From Rhizobium jaguaris (lineage in GTDB: Bacteria > Pseudomonadota > Alphaproteobacteria > Rhizobiales > Rhizobiaceae), in NCBI RefSeq assembly GCF_003627755.1, contig NZ_CP032695.1, forward strand, positions 310,001-374,000: a DNA stretch of 64,000 bases, written 5' to 3'. Of the stretch, positions 55,443 to 63,541 are shown in pieces. The notes beneath the pieces were generated by a model that worked only from the letters and a program-made list of their open reading frames with translations, made no database searches and was not told where the DNA came from. The position numbers and the translations under genes were made by a program. Numbering within the stretch: position 1 is the stretch's first letter; every line of letters begins with the position of its first letter.

Positions 55443-56966
55443 TTGCTGGGCAAAAGAGGTGATCGCAGCGAACCTCCCGCCGAAGATGCGGATGGGGCGA
55501 TCAGGATGTTCATCACCGGGAAGCTGACCTATGACGGCCTCGTCGGCCGTCTGGCCGCTGAAATCGGCGGTGGCGAGGCGGGCGCGGCAAGGGTGCAGGA
55601 CGCGATCTCCAATGCGGCGACGGTAGGCACGCTTCCTCTCGACATTGCCGATATTCTCCTGAAACTTTTGCCGGCAGCGGCTGCAGAGCAGCGGAAAGAT
55701 CCGGAAGAGGGCAAGGACGCGACTGCAGCGCCTGTCGCAAATGAGGATTTGTTCGACGAGCCAACGGTGCCGCTGCTCCGGCAGGCTGAATCGCCGGCAA
55801 AACCGACGGCAAACCCGCTGAGGCAACCTTCGGAAAAAATTCCCCCGCTGCCGCCGTCTTACACGAGCCTGGCCGGTGATGGGGCAGCGCCACCGCAATA
55901 TAGCGATGTGCAAAGCAAGGTCGACGATGTCGTCCTGTCCGCCCTGGTCAAGGACTATCGCGGCCTTCGTCAGGACTGGCAGTCGGCCGATGCTGCCTCC
56001 AGGGCCACCGGCCGACCGGACGCCCTGGACGGGCTTCTCGTCAACTACAAAAGCGCCAGGTTCCGCTCCGATGCGCGCCGCGCCGTCAGCGGCAATGCAC
56101 GGGACGGTCTCGAACTCGGCAAGATCGATGGTTTCAACGGACAGCGCGCCGGCGTCGGCGCCATCCTGCGCGACCGCTTCATCCTTGATGCGGAAATCGG
56201 TCGGGGCGGCATGGGTATCGTCTATTCGGCGGTCGACCGGCGGCGTCTAGAGGCCGGAGCCGGTGCTCCCTACGTGGCGCTCAAGCTTCTCAATGACGAG
56301 TTCCGCAACAATTCCGATAGTCTGCGGGTGCTCGAGGCCGAGGCCCGCAAGGCGCAAAGCCTTGCCCATCCGAACATCGCCACAGTCTATGATTTCGACC
56401 GTGATCGGTCGGAAATATTCATCGTCATGGAATTGCTGACCGGCAGGCCGCTGAACCGAGTTCTGGCAACCGCGGCTGGAGAGCCGATGCCGGGCGGCAA
56501 GATTGTTTCGATTTTGAAAGGCATCTGCGCCGGGCTTGCCTACGCGCATCAGAACGGCGTCGTGCATTCCGATCTGAAACCGGGAAATATCTTCGTCGGC
56601 GATGACAATAGCGTGAAACTGCTCGATTTCGGTCTTGCGACCGCCGGTTCATCGGACGGTTTCGATGTCCAGTCGCTGAACGCGCTGACGACATCCTATG
56701 CCAGCCCTGAAATGTTCGACGGCGCGATCCGCGATCCGCGCGACGATATTTTCGCGCTTGGCTGCATTGCCTATCAACTGCTGACGGGCGTTCATCCTTT
56801 CCTCATGCAACCGTCCAATCAGGTGGCAGCCCAAAAGATCGAACCGGAGGCGATTACCGATCTCGATCCCGCCGCCTGGGCGGTGATCGCCGGGGCTCTT
56901 CGCTTCGAGAGGGAAGAGCGCATCGGTTCGGTCGACGAATTCGTTCACGGCCTCTTCGAGACCTGA
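55443..56966 (+). CDS. Hanks-type Ser/Thr protein kinase (PpkA-like)
   Basis: A 507-residue protein. An N-terminal region of about 235 residues has no recognised domain. The kinase domain starts with the glycine loop EIGRGGMGIVYSAVD (about 252), then the Lys in YVALKLL, catalytic loop VVHSDLKPGNIFV (about 375) and DFGLAT (about 394). The Arg of the usual HRD is Ser. No transmembrane segment or FHA domain follows. Start uncertain: TTG 55443 is used; ATG 55506 (MFITGKLTYDGL) is a good alternative. Kinases of this kind control type VI assembly post-translationally. No PppA phosphatase gene adjoins it. Confidence 0.85.
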   Translation: MLGKRGDRSEPPAEDADGAIRMFITGKLTYDGLVGRLAAEIGGGEAGAARVQDAISNAATVGTLPLDIADILLKLLPAAAAEQRKDPEEGKDATAAPVANEDLFDEPTVPLLRQAESPAKPTANPLRQPSEKIPPLPPSYTSLAGDGAAPPQYSDVQSKVDDVVLSALVKDYRGLRQDWQSADAASRATGRPDALDGLLVNYKSARFRSDARRAVSGNARDGLELGKIDGFNGQRAGVGAILRDRFILDAEIGRGGMGIVYSAVDRRRLEAGAGAPYVALKLLNDEFRNNSDSLRVLEAEARKAQSLAHPNIATVYDFDRDRSEIFIVMELLTGRPLNRVLATAAGEPMPGGKIVSILKGICAGLAYAHQNGVVHSDLKPGNIFVGDDNSVKLLDFGLATAGSSDGFDVQSLNALTTSYASPEMFDGAIRDPRDDIFALGCIAYQLLTGVHPFLMQPSNQVAAQKIEPEAITDLDPAAWAVIAGALRFEREERIGSVDEFVHGLFET

Positions 56967-56976
56967 CCGCTGTGTC

Positions 56977-57070
56977 AGAGCGGTTCAGTTTTTCACGGGA
57001 TCTCAGAACCGCTCTATCCCTTTGTTTTTACGCATTCCGGACGGAAAACCGCACTTTTCCTGGAATTGCT
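56977..57070. repeat. Rhizobium-type palindromic intergenic repeat, copy B
   Basis: A second copy of the element at 37867-37973, about 94 bases. A hairpin (AGAGCGGTTC with GAACCGCTCT) is followed by the shared CCCTTTGTTTTTACGCA and CTTTTCCTGGAATTGCTT. It fills the gap between the convergent kinase and ParA-like genes and abuts the stop of the latter, so it could serve as the terminator of both. Confidence 0.75.
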
Positions 57071-57847
57071 TCAGCCCTCGACGAGATCGAGGATCGCTTC
57101 CACACCCGCCGAAAAGGCATGGTCAGGAGACAGCGTTCTGACGAGACCAGTGCTGCCGATGCGCACCAGGTCAGTCGACAGCGGCAGCACGGCCGCAACC
57201 GGCGTGCGGTAGCTCGAGAAGATGCGTTGCGACAAGTCCTGGAAATCGAAGCTTTCCAGCGCCTTGTTGACCACGAGAAGCAGCTGCGGCACCTCCAATT
57301 TGCGTGCGAGTTCCAAAGTTACGGCCGTTCCCTGATAGTCCTGGATATCCGGACGCAGCAGTAGCATCAGCGTGTCCGAAATTGCGATCGACAGCAGCGT
57401 TTCCTCGTTGACTCCGGGGTGCGTGTCGATCAGCAAATAGTCGAGTTTCAGCTCGACGCAGAGGTTCTGAAAGCCGGTGTTCAGGTCCTCGACATCGTAT
57501 TTTTCTTTCAGGATGCGTGCGATTTCGCCGGTCTTGATGCTCGACGGAACGAGGAAAGCACGCCCGCCGTCAGGCACCACGACCATGCCGTTTTCATCGA
57601 CGATTCCTGAGGTCACGTCGAGCGCAGTCTCTGTCACGCCGCAGCGGCCCCAGAGATAGTCATTGAGCGTGAATCGGAGGTTGTGCGGATCGACCTTGAA
57701 AAGCGTATGGATGCCCGGAGACTGGATGTCGGTGTCGATGACGCCGACGCGATAGCCGCGCAGAGCAAGGCCCGCGGCGAGATTGGCGGTGAGGTTCGAT
57801 TTGCCGGTGCCGCCGCGATAGGAGTGGGTCGAGATGATCTTGGTCAC
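57071..57847 (-). CDS. ParA/MinD-like P-loop ATPase
   Basis: A 258-residue ATPase. The P-loop is HSYRGGTGKSNLTANLA: the deviant Walker A of the ParA/MinD group, but with Arg at the signature-lysine position. Walker A' RVGVIDTDIQSPGIHTLF and Walker B LDYLLIDTHPGVNEETLL are normal. Predicted to hydrolyse ATP as a dimer and position a partner. It overlaps the coiled-coil gene by ATGA and is the last gene of the seven-gene partner-switching operon. It has no ParB partner nearby, so plasmid partition is unlikely. Confidence 0.84.
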   Translation of the reverse strand: MTKIISTHSYRGGTGKSNLTANLAAGLALRGYRVGVIDTDIQSPGIHTLFKVDPHNLRFTLNDYLWGRCGVTETALDVTSGIVDENGMVVVPDGGRAFLVPSSIKTGEIARILKEKYDVEDLNTGFQNLCVELKLDYLLIDTHPGVNEETLLSIAISDTLMLLLRPDIQDYQGTAVTLELARKLEVPQLLLVVNKALESFDFQDLSQRIFSSYRTPVAAVLPLSTDLVRIGSTGLVRTLSPDHAFSAGVEAILDLVEG

Positions 57848-58281
57848 GGGACCTCGCCGTCGGCCTGGTGTTTGAATTTCGACCGCAGCGATTTCGCCCG
57901 TTGCTGCAGCTCGCGGAAATATTCGGTCTCGACGATTTCCTTGATTTCGAGATCGGCCTGCGTCTCATCGAAATGGACATCGAGCTTTTTCAAGCGCTGC
58001 TTGAGATTGGTATTTTCACGCTGCAGCTGCTGCTGTGCCGCCTCGAGCTGACGCTGCGTTTCCTTGAGATCCGCGATTAACTGACTGGCATGAAACTCGC
58101 GCGCCTCGACCTGCACCATCATGCTGACAAACGTCTCCGCGAGGTTGCGGATATCTTCGGAAACTGTCTCGTCGGCGACGATGTTGAAGAGCAGATCCGC
58201 ATCGTCGAAGCTGGCATGCGCAATCGCCTCGCATACCGCTGCGAGGCTCTTCAGCGCACTTTGTCCATCCGGCTCCGCCAC
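57844..58281 (-). CDS. coiled-coil protein of the partner-switching operon
   Basis: A 145-residue cytoplasmic protein. The first half is helical (ALKSLAAVCEAIAHASFDDAD), the second a clear coiled coil (about 75-125, with QLEAAQQQLQRENTNLKQRL and EIVETEYFRELQQRAKSL). No known domain. It overlaps the ATPase gene by four bases, suggesting the two act as a complex, perhaps an anchor or adaptor for the ParA-like protein. Confidence 0.7.
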   Translation of the reverse strand: MAEPDGQSALKSLAAVCEAIAHASFDDADLLFNIVADETVSEDIRNLAETFVSMMVQVEAREFHASQLIADLKETQRQLEAAQQQLQRENTNLKQRLKKLDVHFDETQADLEIKEIVETEYFRELQQRAKSLRSKFKHQADGEVP

Positions 58282-58335
58282 GTCTTTCTCCCAGCGACTG
58301 CTGCTTCAGGTCTTGGCGGCGCCAGACTGTTTAGT

Positions 58336-58674
58336 TTAGTTGATCGTCAGTTCGACGGCCGGATAAAGCTTCTTCAGGTTTGGCAGGGACTTCGATTGCC
58401 ACGGAATCCGAGTCGATCCCCTGACCGCCATGCCGACATCAGGCCGATTGCGAACCTCGATGGTAAATTTCGCCAGAAGATTGATGCCGGAACTATTGAG
58501 GAATTCGAGCTCCGTCACGTCGAGAACGATCGTTTCCGGCTTCGATTTCAACACATCGTCCATCAGCTCGAGAATGGGCGCATAGGCCTCCGTCCCGGAA
58601 AGACGCATCGTTCCCTCATAGTGGATCGTCGCTTCTTCCCGCCACACGCGATATTCTTTGGTTTTAATTTCCAT
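58336..58674 (-). CDS. STAS-domain protein (anti-sigma antagonist-like, slr1659 type)
   Basis: A 112-residue single STAS domain. The phosphorylatable Ser lies in FLNSSGINLLAKF, preceded by the strand TIVLDVTELE. It is similar to small cyanobacterial regulators of the slr1659 type. In partner switching, the unphosphorylated STAS protein binds a partner; the neighbouring HATPase-like protein would phosphorylate it and the SpoIIE phosphatase would reverse this. Position in the same operon as both supports the assignment. Confidence 0.82.
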   Translation of the reverse strand: MEIKTKEYRVWREEATIHYEGTMRLSGTEAYAPILELMDDVLKSKPETIVLDVTELEFLNSSGINLLAKFTIEVRNRPDVGMAVRGSTRIPWQSKSLPNLKKLYPAVELTIN

Positions 58675-58706
58675 TTTCGATAACCGTTTCTCAGTTTATC
58701 AGCGTC

Positions 58707-59255
58707 TCATGAGAGGGAAAGCGCGGCATAGGTTTGCAGCTCTACTGGCCCGGCTCTCTCGTCATGTATGAATTTCCACCCCAGACGCGCACCGTAATCA
58801 CTCATCAATGTCAGCAGGCCAAGGCCGGATCCGCTCGATGAAGGATCGGCTGCATTCTGTTCGATCCGCTCTATCAGAAGTTCCCCTGCGTCGCGAGCCG
58901 TGATTTCCGACAATAGTCTCTGGAAACGCAGGGCGGTCTCTTCCGCGATCAGGTTGAAGACGCGCAGTTCGAAATTGCCGTCCTCGAAAGAGGCCTCGAT
59001 CTCGATATCGCCGGGTGCGCGGAATTTCACGGCATTCTCGAGAAGTTCATTGACGAGATAGCCGATCGCATGACGAATCTCGTTAAGTTCCGGATCACCG
59101 ACCTTCGCCTGGACGGCAAAGAAATCGCCGAGAAAATCGGCGGTCGTGCTGCAATGGTGCCAGCTGATATCAAGCGAGCCTTCCGAAAGGCGGAGCTTAC
59201 CGAGATCGGCCGCTGCTCCGTTCGAAGAATCGGTGTGTCCGAATTGCTGGATCAT
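58707..59255 (-). CDS. HATPase-like switch protein (slr1658 type)
   Basis: A 182-residue protein. The N box is IGYLVNELLENAVKF, as in GHKL kinases, with a glycine-rich GSGLGLLTLMSDYG later, so ATP binding is plausible. The rest of the fold (LRLSEGSLDISWHHCSTTADF and AGPVELQTYAALSLS) matches the slr1658/SiaB-like group of regulators. It probably acts as the kinase on the STAS protein encoded next. Two bases after the phosphatase gene, so co-translated. Confidence 0.72.
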   Translation of the reverse strand: MIQQFGHTDSSNGAAADLGKLRLSEGSLDISWHHCSTTADFLGDFFAVQAKVGDPELNEIRHAIGYLVNELLENAVKFRAPGDIEIEASFEDGNFELRVFNLIAEETALRFQRLLSEITARDAGELLIERIEQNAADPSSSGSGLGLLTLMSDYGARLGWKFIHDERAGPVELQTYAALSLS

Positions 59256-59257
59256 GC

Positions 59258-61636
59258 CTAGCGATGCCTCATAACTACGAGCGTGATGTCATCGTGAATT
59301 TTCTGTGTGCCGATATGCGCCATCAGATCCGCGATGATGCCGCGAACGATCTCGTCTGCACCGCCCGAGCGGTAGTCGTGCGCACTGGCGCAAAGCCGGT
59401 CGAACCCGAAAAGCTCGCCGCTGGGGCTTTCTGCCTCCGTCACGCCGTCCGTATGCAATATGATAATGTCGCCGCTTGCGAAGGGCAGGTTGCGGGTGGC
59501 GACGAAGGCGGAGATATCGCTCTCCAGGCCGACCGGGAACCCAAGATCGCCGGTATCGATCCGCTCCATCGCACCATCACGGCGAATGACGAGAACGTCC
59601 TCATGCTGGCCCGAGAGCGTCACGTTCTGGTCGTGATAGTCAAGGAAGGCGAGCGTCAGGTGCTTGTCGGAGTTCGTCCGTTCGATATTCTTGTAGATGG
59701 CGCGGTTCAGAACTTCGAGGAACATCTTCGGATCGTCGCTACCCTTTTCCTGAAGGGCGCGGGCGACCGACTGAACCATGAGCATCAGCACGCCGCTTTC
59801 GAGACCATGGCCGGTGACGTCGCCGATACCGACCTTGACGCGGCCGCTTTCGTGCAGCACGTCGTAATAGTCGCCGCCCACTTCGTCAGCCGGCGCCATA
59901 TAACCAGCAATCTCGATCTGCTGGATATCGTTCAGTTCGTTGGCCTTGGGCAGAACCATCATCTGAATGTGGCGCGCAATGTCGAGTTCCGCACCGAGAC
60001 GGACATTTTCGCTTCTCAGCCGCTCGTTGAGGGTGGTGATCTCCTCATTGGCATCTTCGAGCTCGCGCGTTCGCTCGTCGACCAGCTTCTCAAGGTTCTC
60101 GGTATGGAAGCTGATCTCCTCGGCCATGCGGTTGAAGGCATGTCCGACCTCTGCGATTTCATCACGGGTCTGCACCTTGACGCGTACACTATAATCCTTG
60201 TTCTGCAGCCGTCTCGCGGCATCGGTCAGGGCACTAAGACCGGCAGTGATACGGCCGGAAATGGCAAAGACGGCCAGCAGCACGATGATCAGACTGACCA
60301 GAACCGCCAGCAGCTGATAATCGACGATACGGGAGGTCGCTTTCGATATGTTGTCCTGAGCGGCGATCAGCGCGTGATAGATTTCGCGCTCGGATACCAC
60401 GAAGCCGAGCGACATAGTTTCTTGAACGATACTCTTGCCGTCCCAAAGATTGGCGGGCCGCAACTGCTTCAACACGACCAGGTAGGGGACATCCTCGCCG
60501 TCGCGGTTGAGGAAGATGTGCTTGATCGTCGTGCCCTGATCCTGCGGCAGCTGCAGGGAAGCGATGGCGGGTTGGGAGCTGGTGCGCAGCGAGCGGTTGA
60601 TGCCGGTGACGCCCTGCCCACCGACATCGCTCGACTTCAGCCCAAGAATCTCCTCGCCGGCCTTGCTGGTGGCGATGACGTTGCCGTTCGACATCGCCAG
60701 GAAGCCAAAGCCAGTCCTTGCGATGTTGACGCTCTGTACGACACCGGCAAGTTGGTCGAGCGTGATGTCGGCTGCGGTCATCCCGGCGACGTCGCTGCGA
60801 TCCTTCGTCCAAAGCGGGTGGAAAAAGCTGACGATCAGCTTGCCGGTGATTGCGTCGATGTATGGCGCGGTCGTGGTGATGTAGGAGGTAACATTGCGCG
60901 ACGACGGATTCTTGATCCAGTTCTGCCAGCCCTCGTACACTCCGGGAAAGAAGAAATCCCAGAAATTCATATTGTTATGACCGGGATAGAGTTTGTCGAA
61001 GGTCTGCGCCTGCTGCGAATAGGGTGTTGTCCGCATGATCGGCCGATCCTTCGGCCCGACGTAATACATCTGCAGCTTCGGCGCCCCGGTCGCAAGCAGG
61101 CCAGGTGCGAAGAGATTGAAGGCGGCACTCTGCCGGACGAGCGCATCGACCTCCGGCAGAGGCTTCTTGTCCGGGCCGAGCAGATAGCTCCATACGCTGA
61201 TAACAGACGCACCGCCGGTATTCTGCGCCCAGTTTCCAGCTGCGTCATAAACGAGATCGTCCCGCAACTGCGAATTGGCCTCGATCGTCGTTCCGAGGCC
61301 CTGGCGCAGATCGGGATTGTCGATCAGCCCCTGCATCGAATTCGCAAGGGATTCCACTTCCGAATGCACCTGATCCAGCAGCAGATCGGCGCGCTCGGCC
61401 GTCGTATTGATATAGGTCCGCAGATATTCTTCGCTCGCCTCTGTCAGGCCTTCGCCCACCTGCTGCGTGGCATTGTGGGAAAGCCGCTGCACGTTCCAGA
61501 TGGCAATCCCGCCACCCAGTATCAGATCGAAGAGCACCGCGGCGCCGACGACGAGGATGAACTTTGCGCGAAAACTGCGACGGGAAAAGCGGCCGACGGC
61601 CGGTGGTTGCGCGATGGCGTTATCAACCATTGTCAT
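59258..61636 (-). CDS. membrane-bound SpoIIE-type phosphatase with Cache and HAMP domains
   Basis: A 792-residue sensor phosphatase. Transmembrane helix 1 (about 25-48) and helix 2 (about 448-468, LLAVLVSLIIVLLAVFAISG) flank a large periplasmic Cache-type sensor. A HAMP domain (about 468-520) and a coiled coil (about 525-570, LEKLVDERTRELEDANEEIT) lead to the PP2C domain with EVGGDYYDV (about 583-591) and IGDVTGHGLESG (about 598-609), the metal-binding Asp residues. Senses an external signal and dephosphorylates a STAS partner. Overlaps the methyltransferase gene by four bases. Confidence 0.88.
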   Translation of the reverse strand: MTMVDNAIAQPPAVGRFSRRSFRAKFILVVGAAVLFDLILGGGIAIWNVQRLSHNATQQVGEGLTEASEEYLRTYINTTAERADLLLDQVHSEVESLANSMQGLIDNPDLRQGLGTTIEANSQLRDDLVYDAAGNWAQNTGGASVISVWSYLLGPDKKPLPEVDALVRQSAAFNLFAPGLLATGAPKLQMYYVGPKDRPIMRTTPYSQQAQTFDKLYPGHNNMNFWDFFFPGVYEGWQNWIKNPSSRNVTSYITTTAPYIDAITGKLIVSFFHPLWTKDRSDVAGMTAADITLDQLAGVVQSVNIARTGFGFLAMSNGNVIATSKAGEEILGLKSSDVGGQGVTGINRSLRTSSQPAIASLQLPQDQGTTIKHIFLNRDGEDVPYLVVLKQLRPANLWDGKSIVQETMSLGFVVSEREIYHALIAAQDNISKATSRIVDYQLLAVLVSLIIVLLAVFAISGRITAGLSALTDAARRLQNKDYSVRVKVQTRDEIAEVGHAFNRMAEEISFHTENLEKLVDERTRELEDANEEITTLNERLRSENVRLGAELDIARHIQMMVLPKANELNDIQQIEIAGYMAPADEVGGDYYDVLHESGRVKVGIGDVTGHGLESGVLMLMVQSVARALQEKGSDDPKMFLEVLNRAIYKNIERTNSDKHLTLAFLDYHDQNVTLSGQHEDVLVIRRDGAMERIDTGDLGFPVGLESDISAFVATRNLPFASGDIIILHTDGVTEAESPSGELFGFDRLCASAHDYRSGGADEIVRGIIADLMAHIGTQKIHDDITLVVMRHR

Positions 61637-62808
61637 TGTGGCTTGCGCCCCGATGCGACCCAGACCGGCCAGCCGGCATAGCCTTTGGGATGAAGCGCCG
61701 CAAAGATGTGATCCTGAAAGCCGCGCCGGAATTTCTCGTTGAATTCGGCGCTGTCACCACGTTGAACCGACATCTGGCCGGCATAGACATCTTCCCACGA
61801 CTGGATGATGTCGGCGAAATTCTGCGGATCGCCATCGAGATTGGTGACCATGAAGGATTCGATGCGGATGTCCTCGAAGCCGGCTTCCGTCATATAGCGG
61901 CGGCTTTTCGGACCGAGCTCGATATCCATGTTGAAATGCGCCCAGAGCTTGGCGACTTCGTTATATGTCCATTGGATGGACTCTGCGCGCGGCTCGCCCA
62001 GGCAATGGGAGTTCTTCTCATTGGTGATGTAGACGCGGCCGCCGGGTTTGCAGATGCGATAGAGCTCCCGCAGGATCAGTTCCGGCCGGTCGAAGACCTG
62101 CAAGGAATGACGGCAGGTGACGAAATCGAATTGACCTTCGTCGAGCAGCATCTCGGATGCGTCGCCATAGATATATTCGATGCCCTGTATGCCGAAATCG
62201 GCAGCGACCTTGCGGGCGTAGGCAAGGCTTGATTTCGAATGGTCGAGCGCGACAAGCCGAGCCGGCTGGAATTCCTTATGCAGCAACACCGCGAAATCAC
62301 CGATGCCGCAGCAGATATCGGCGATCGTCAGCCCCTCGCGCATGCCATGCTGCGGCAGGATCGCCTTTTCGTGCTGCCAGGTCATTTTCGTCTGCGTCCG
62401 CAGGACGGGAATGAACCCGCCCTCTTCCAGGAAGGTCTGTCCCGGATAGAACGCGCTGTCGTATTGCTCGATGACGATATTGGGACTGATTTCGCGGAGC
62501 GCGCTGAACTTACGGGTGGACCAGCCCACGACGCTCGAGGTGATGACGGAAATTTTCAGATCCGGCCTTTCCGCGCAGGCCTTCACCAGAAGGTTCGCCA
62601 GCACATGGAAGGCAAGATTGTTGAGGCGGACGAGGCGCTTGACGTTGACGTAGACTGTACCCTTGACCTTGGCGATCGAGGTTTCCATCAAGCGAATGCA
62701 GGAATCGAGTTCCTCGACATATTGCGGACGCATCGAGCCGATGATCGAGAACTCCTGATTGTTCTCGTCGAAACGGACCTTGTATGTGCTGCTTGCTGCT
62801 TCGGACAT
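61633..62808 (-). CDS. STAS-like domain fused to a class I methyltransferase
   Basis: A 391-residue two-domain protein. Residues 1-120 read as a STAS-like fold (strand TVYVNVKRLVRLNNLAFHVL), but the position of the phosphorylatable Ser is Asn. Residues about 165-390 are a UbiE-like Rossmann methyltransferase: IADICCGIGDFAVLL is the SAM motif I, ARLVALDHSKSSLAYAR motif post-I, FDFVTCRHSLQVF motif II. Start ATG 62808 shares one base with the stop of the SiaB-like gene. Target molecule unknown. I have seen SAM enzymes in regulatory clusters rarely; a signalling role is inferred from position. Confidence 0.8.
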   Translation of the reverse strand: MSEAASSTYKVRFDENNQEFSIIGSMRPQYVEELDSCIRLMETSIAKVKGTVYVNVKRLVRLNNLAFHVLANLLVKACAERPDLKISVITSSVVGWSTRKFSALREISPNIVIEQYDSAFYPGQTFLEEGGFIPVLRTQTKMTWQHEKAILPQHGMREGLTIADICCGIGDFAVLLHKEFQPARLVALDHSKSSLAYARKVAADFGIQGIEYIYGDASEMLLDEGQFDFVTCRHSLQVFDRPELILRELYRICKPGGRVYITNEKNSHCLGEPRAESIQWTYNEVAKLWAHFNMDIELGPKSRRYMTEAGFEDIRIESFMVTNLDGDPQNFADIIQSWEDVYAGQMSVQRGDSAEFNEKFRRGFQDHIFAALHPKGYAGWPVWVASGRKPQ

Positions 62809-63335
62809 CAATTTACCGCATCTTCCAGCGCCAGCTCGGCGATCAATTTGATGGTGTCGCTGCCGTCGGTTTCGACGGAAATATCGGCCGAATAATCGAC
62901 GGCGAGTTCGAACAGGCCGATGCGGGTATCGACCACATCCGATGAAAAGAGCATCTCTCTGTATTTCTCCGTCGCGTCCGGCCCCCTCGCGAGCTCGACG
63001 GTGTCGCGATAGAAGCCCGCCTGGCCGCGGCTGCAGGGAAGGATAAGTTCGACGCGATCGACCGCGCCATTTCGACGCACGGAGCAGCTGAATTTTCCCG
63101 ATCCCTCGTGTGTGCGAAAGATAGTCTCGAGAAGTTCGTTCAGAGCGGAGGAGAAAAGGTTGGAATAGAGCAGCGAGTCGGTGCGGTTGTGGCTGATCAT
63201 GCGCGCCACATAGGAGGAAAGACGATCGCAATGGCTCCAATTCGAACCGAATACGTCAATCTCCATATCGACTTCGATGAGCGATTGAAATTTGGCGGTG
63301 GAAGACGTGTCGTGCGGAAAGGCTGCTATATTCAT
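62808..63335 (-). CDS. SiaB-like / DUF6272 protein
   Basis: A 175-residue protein similar to SiaB-type regulators of partner switching. An N-terminal lead precedes a helix-rich part (SSYVARMISHNRTDSLLYSN) and FSSALNELLETIFRTHEGSG, which resembles an N box but has Thr where HATPases have the second Asn. The C-terminal half is beta-rich (VSVETDGSDTIKL-like ISVETDGSDTIKLIAELA). An internal ATG at 63266 (MEIDVFGSNW) is a plausible alternative start. First gene of the operon. Confidence 0.68.
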   Translation of the reverse strand: MNIAAFPHDTSSTAKFQSLIEVDMEIDVFGSNWSHCDRLSSYVARMISHNRTDSLLYSNLFSSALNELLETIFRTHEGSGKFSCSVRRNGAVDRVELILPCSRGQAGFYRDTVELARGPDATEKYREMLFSSDVVDTRIGLFELAVDYSADISVETDGSDTIKLIAELALEDAVN

Positions 63336-63470
63336 TATCCAAAACCAGGATTGAAAAATATGCCAGAAAGTCCTGAAAAAGCGGGAGCAAGTATATTAGG
63401 AATCTAGTAATTGCCGTGTCGAAGACATACGGCAGATCTTTTCTCTGATGGCTAAACTATAGACGGCGGT

Positions 63471-63507
63471 TGACAGTATTATGTCACATGGCGTGTTTAT
63501 TATGACA
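63471..63507. promoter_or_regulatory. TGACA/TGTCA repeats in the divergent promoter region
   Basis: TGACA-N6-TGTCA at 63471-63486 forms an inverted repeat, and another TGACA lies at 63503-63507. They are in the 206-base spacer between the divergent SiaB-like and phosphatase genes. Possible operator; no regulator can be named. Confidence 0.3.
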
Positions 63508-63541
63508 CCTCGAAACCACCTTTTGGCCCGTTCAATCCGCT

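Noticed and set aside
57071..57847. ParA-like gene as a plasmid partition or replication locus.
   Set aside because: No ParB, RepA/B/C or iteron-like repeats are near; it is embedded in a signalling operon.
59264..61681. An 805-codon open frame on the plus strand.
   Set aside because: Antisense to the SpoIIE phosphatase gene, whose Cache, HAMP and PP2C motifs are clear. The long opposite frame is a codon-bias effect.
62809..63240. N-terminal extension of the STAS-methyltransferase gene by 144 codons.
   Set aside because: The segment is Arg-rich and overlaps the SiaB-like gene in another frame; the ATG at 62808 overlaps that gene's stop as expected for a coupled pair.
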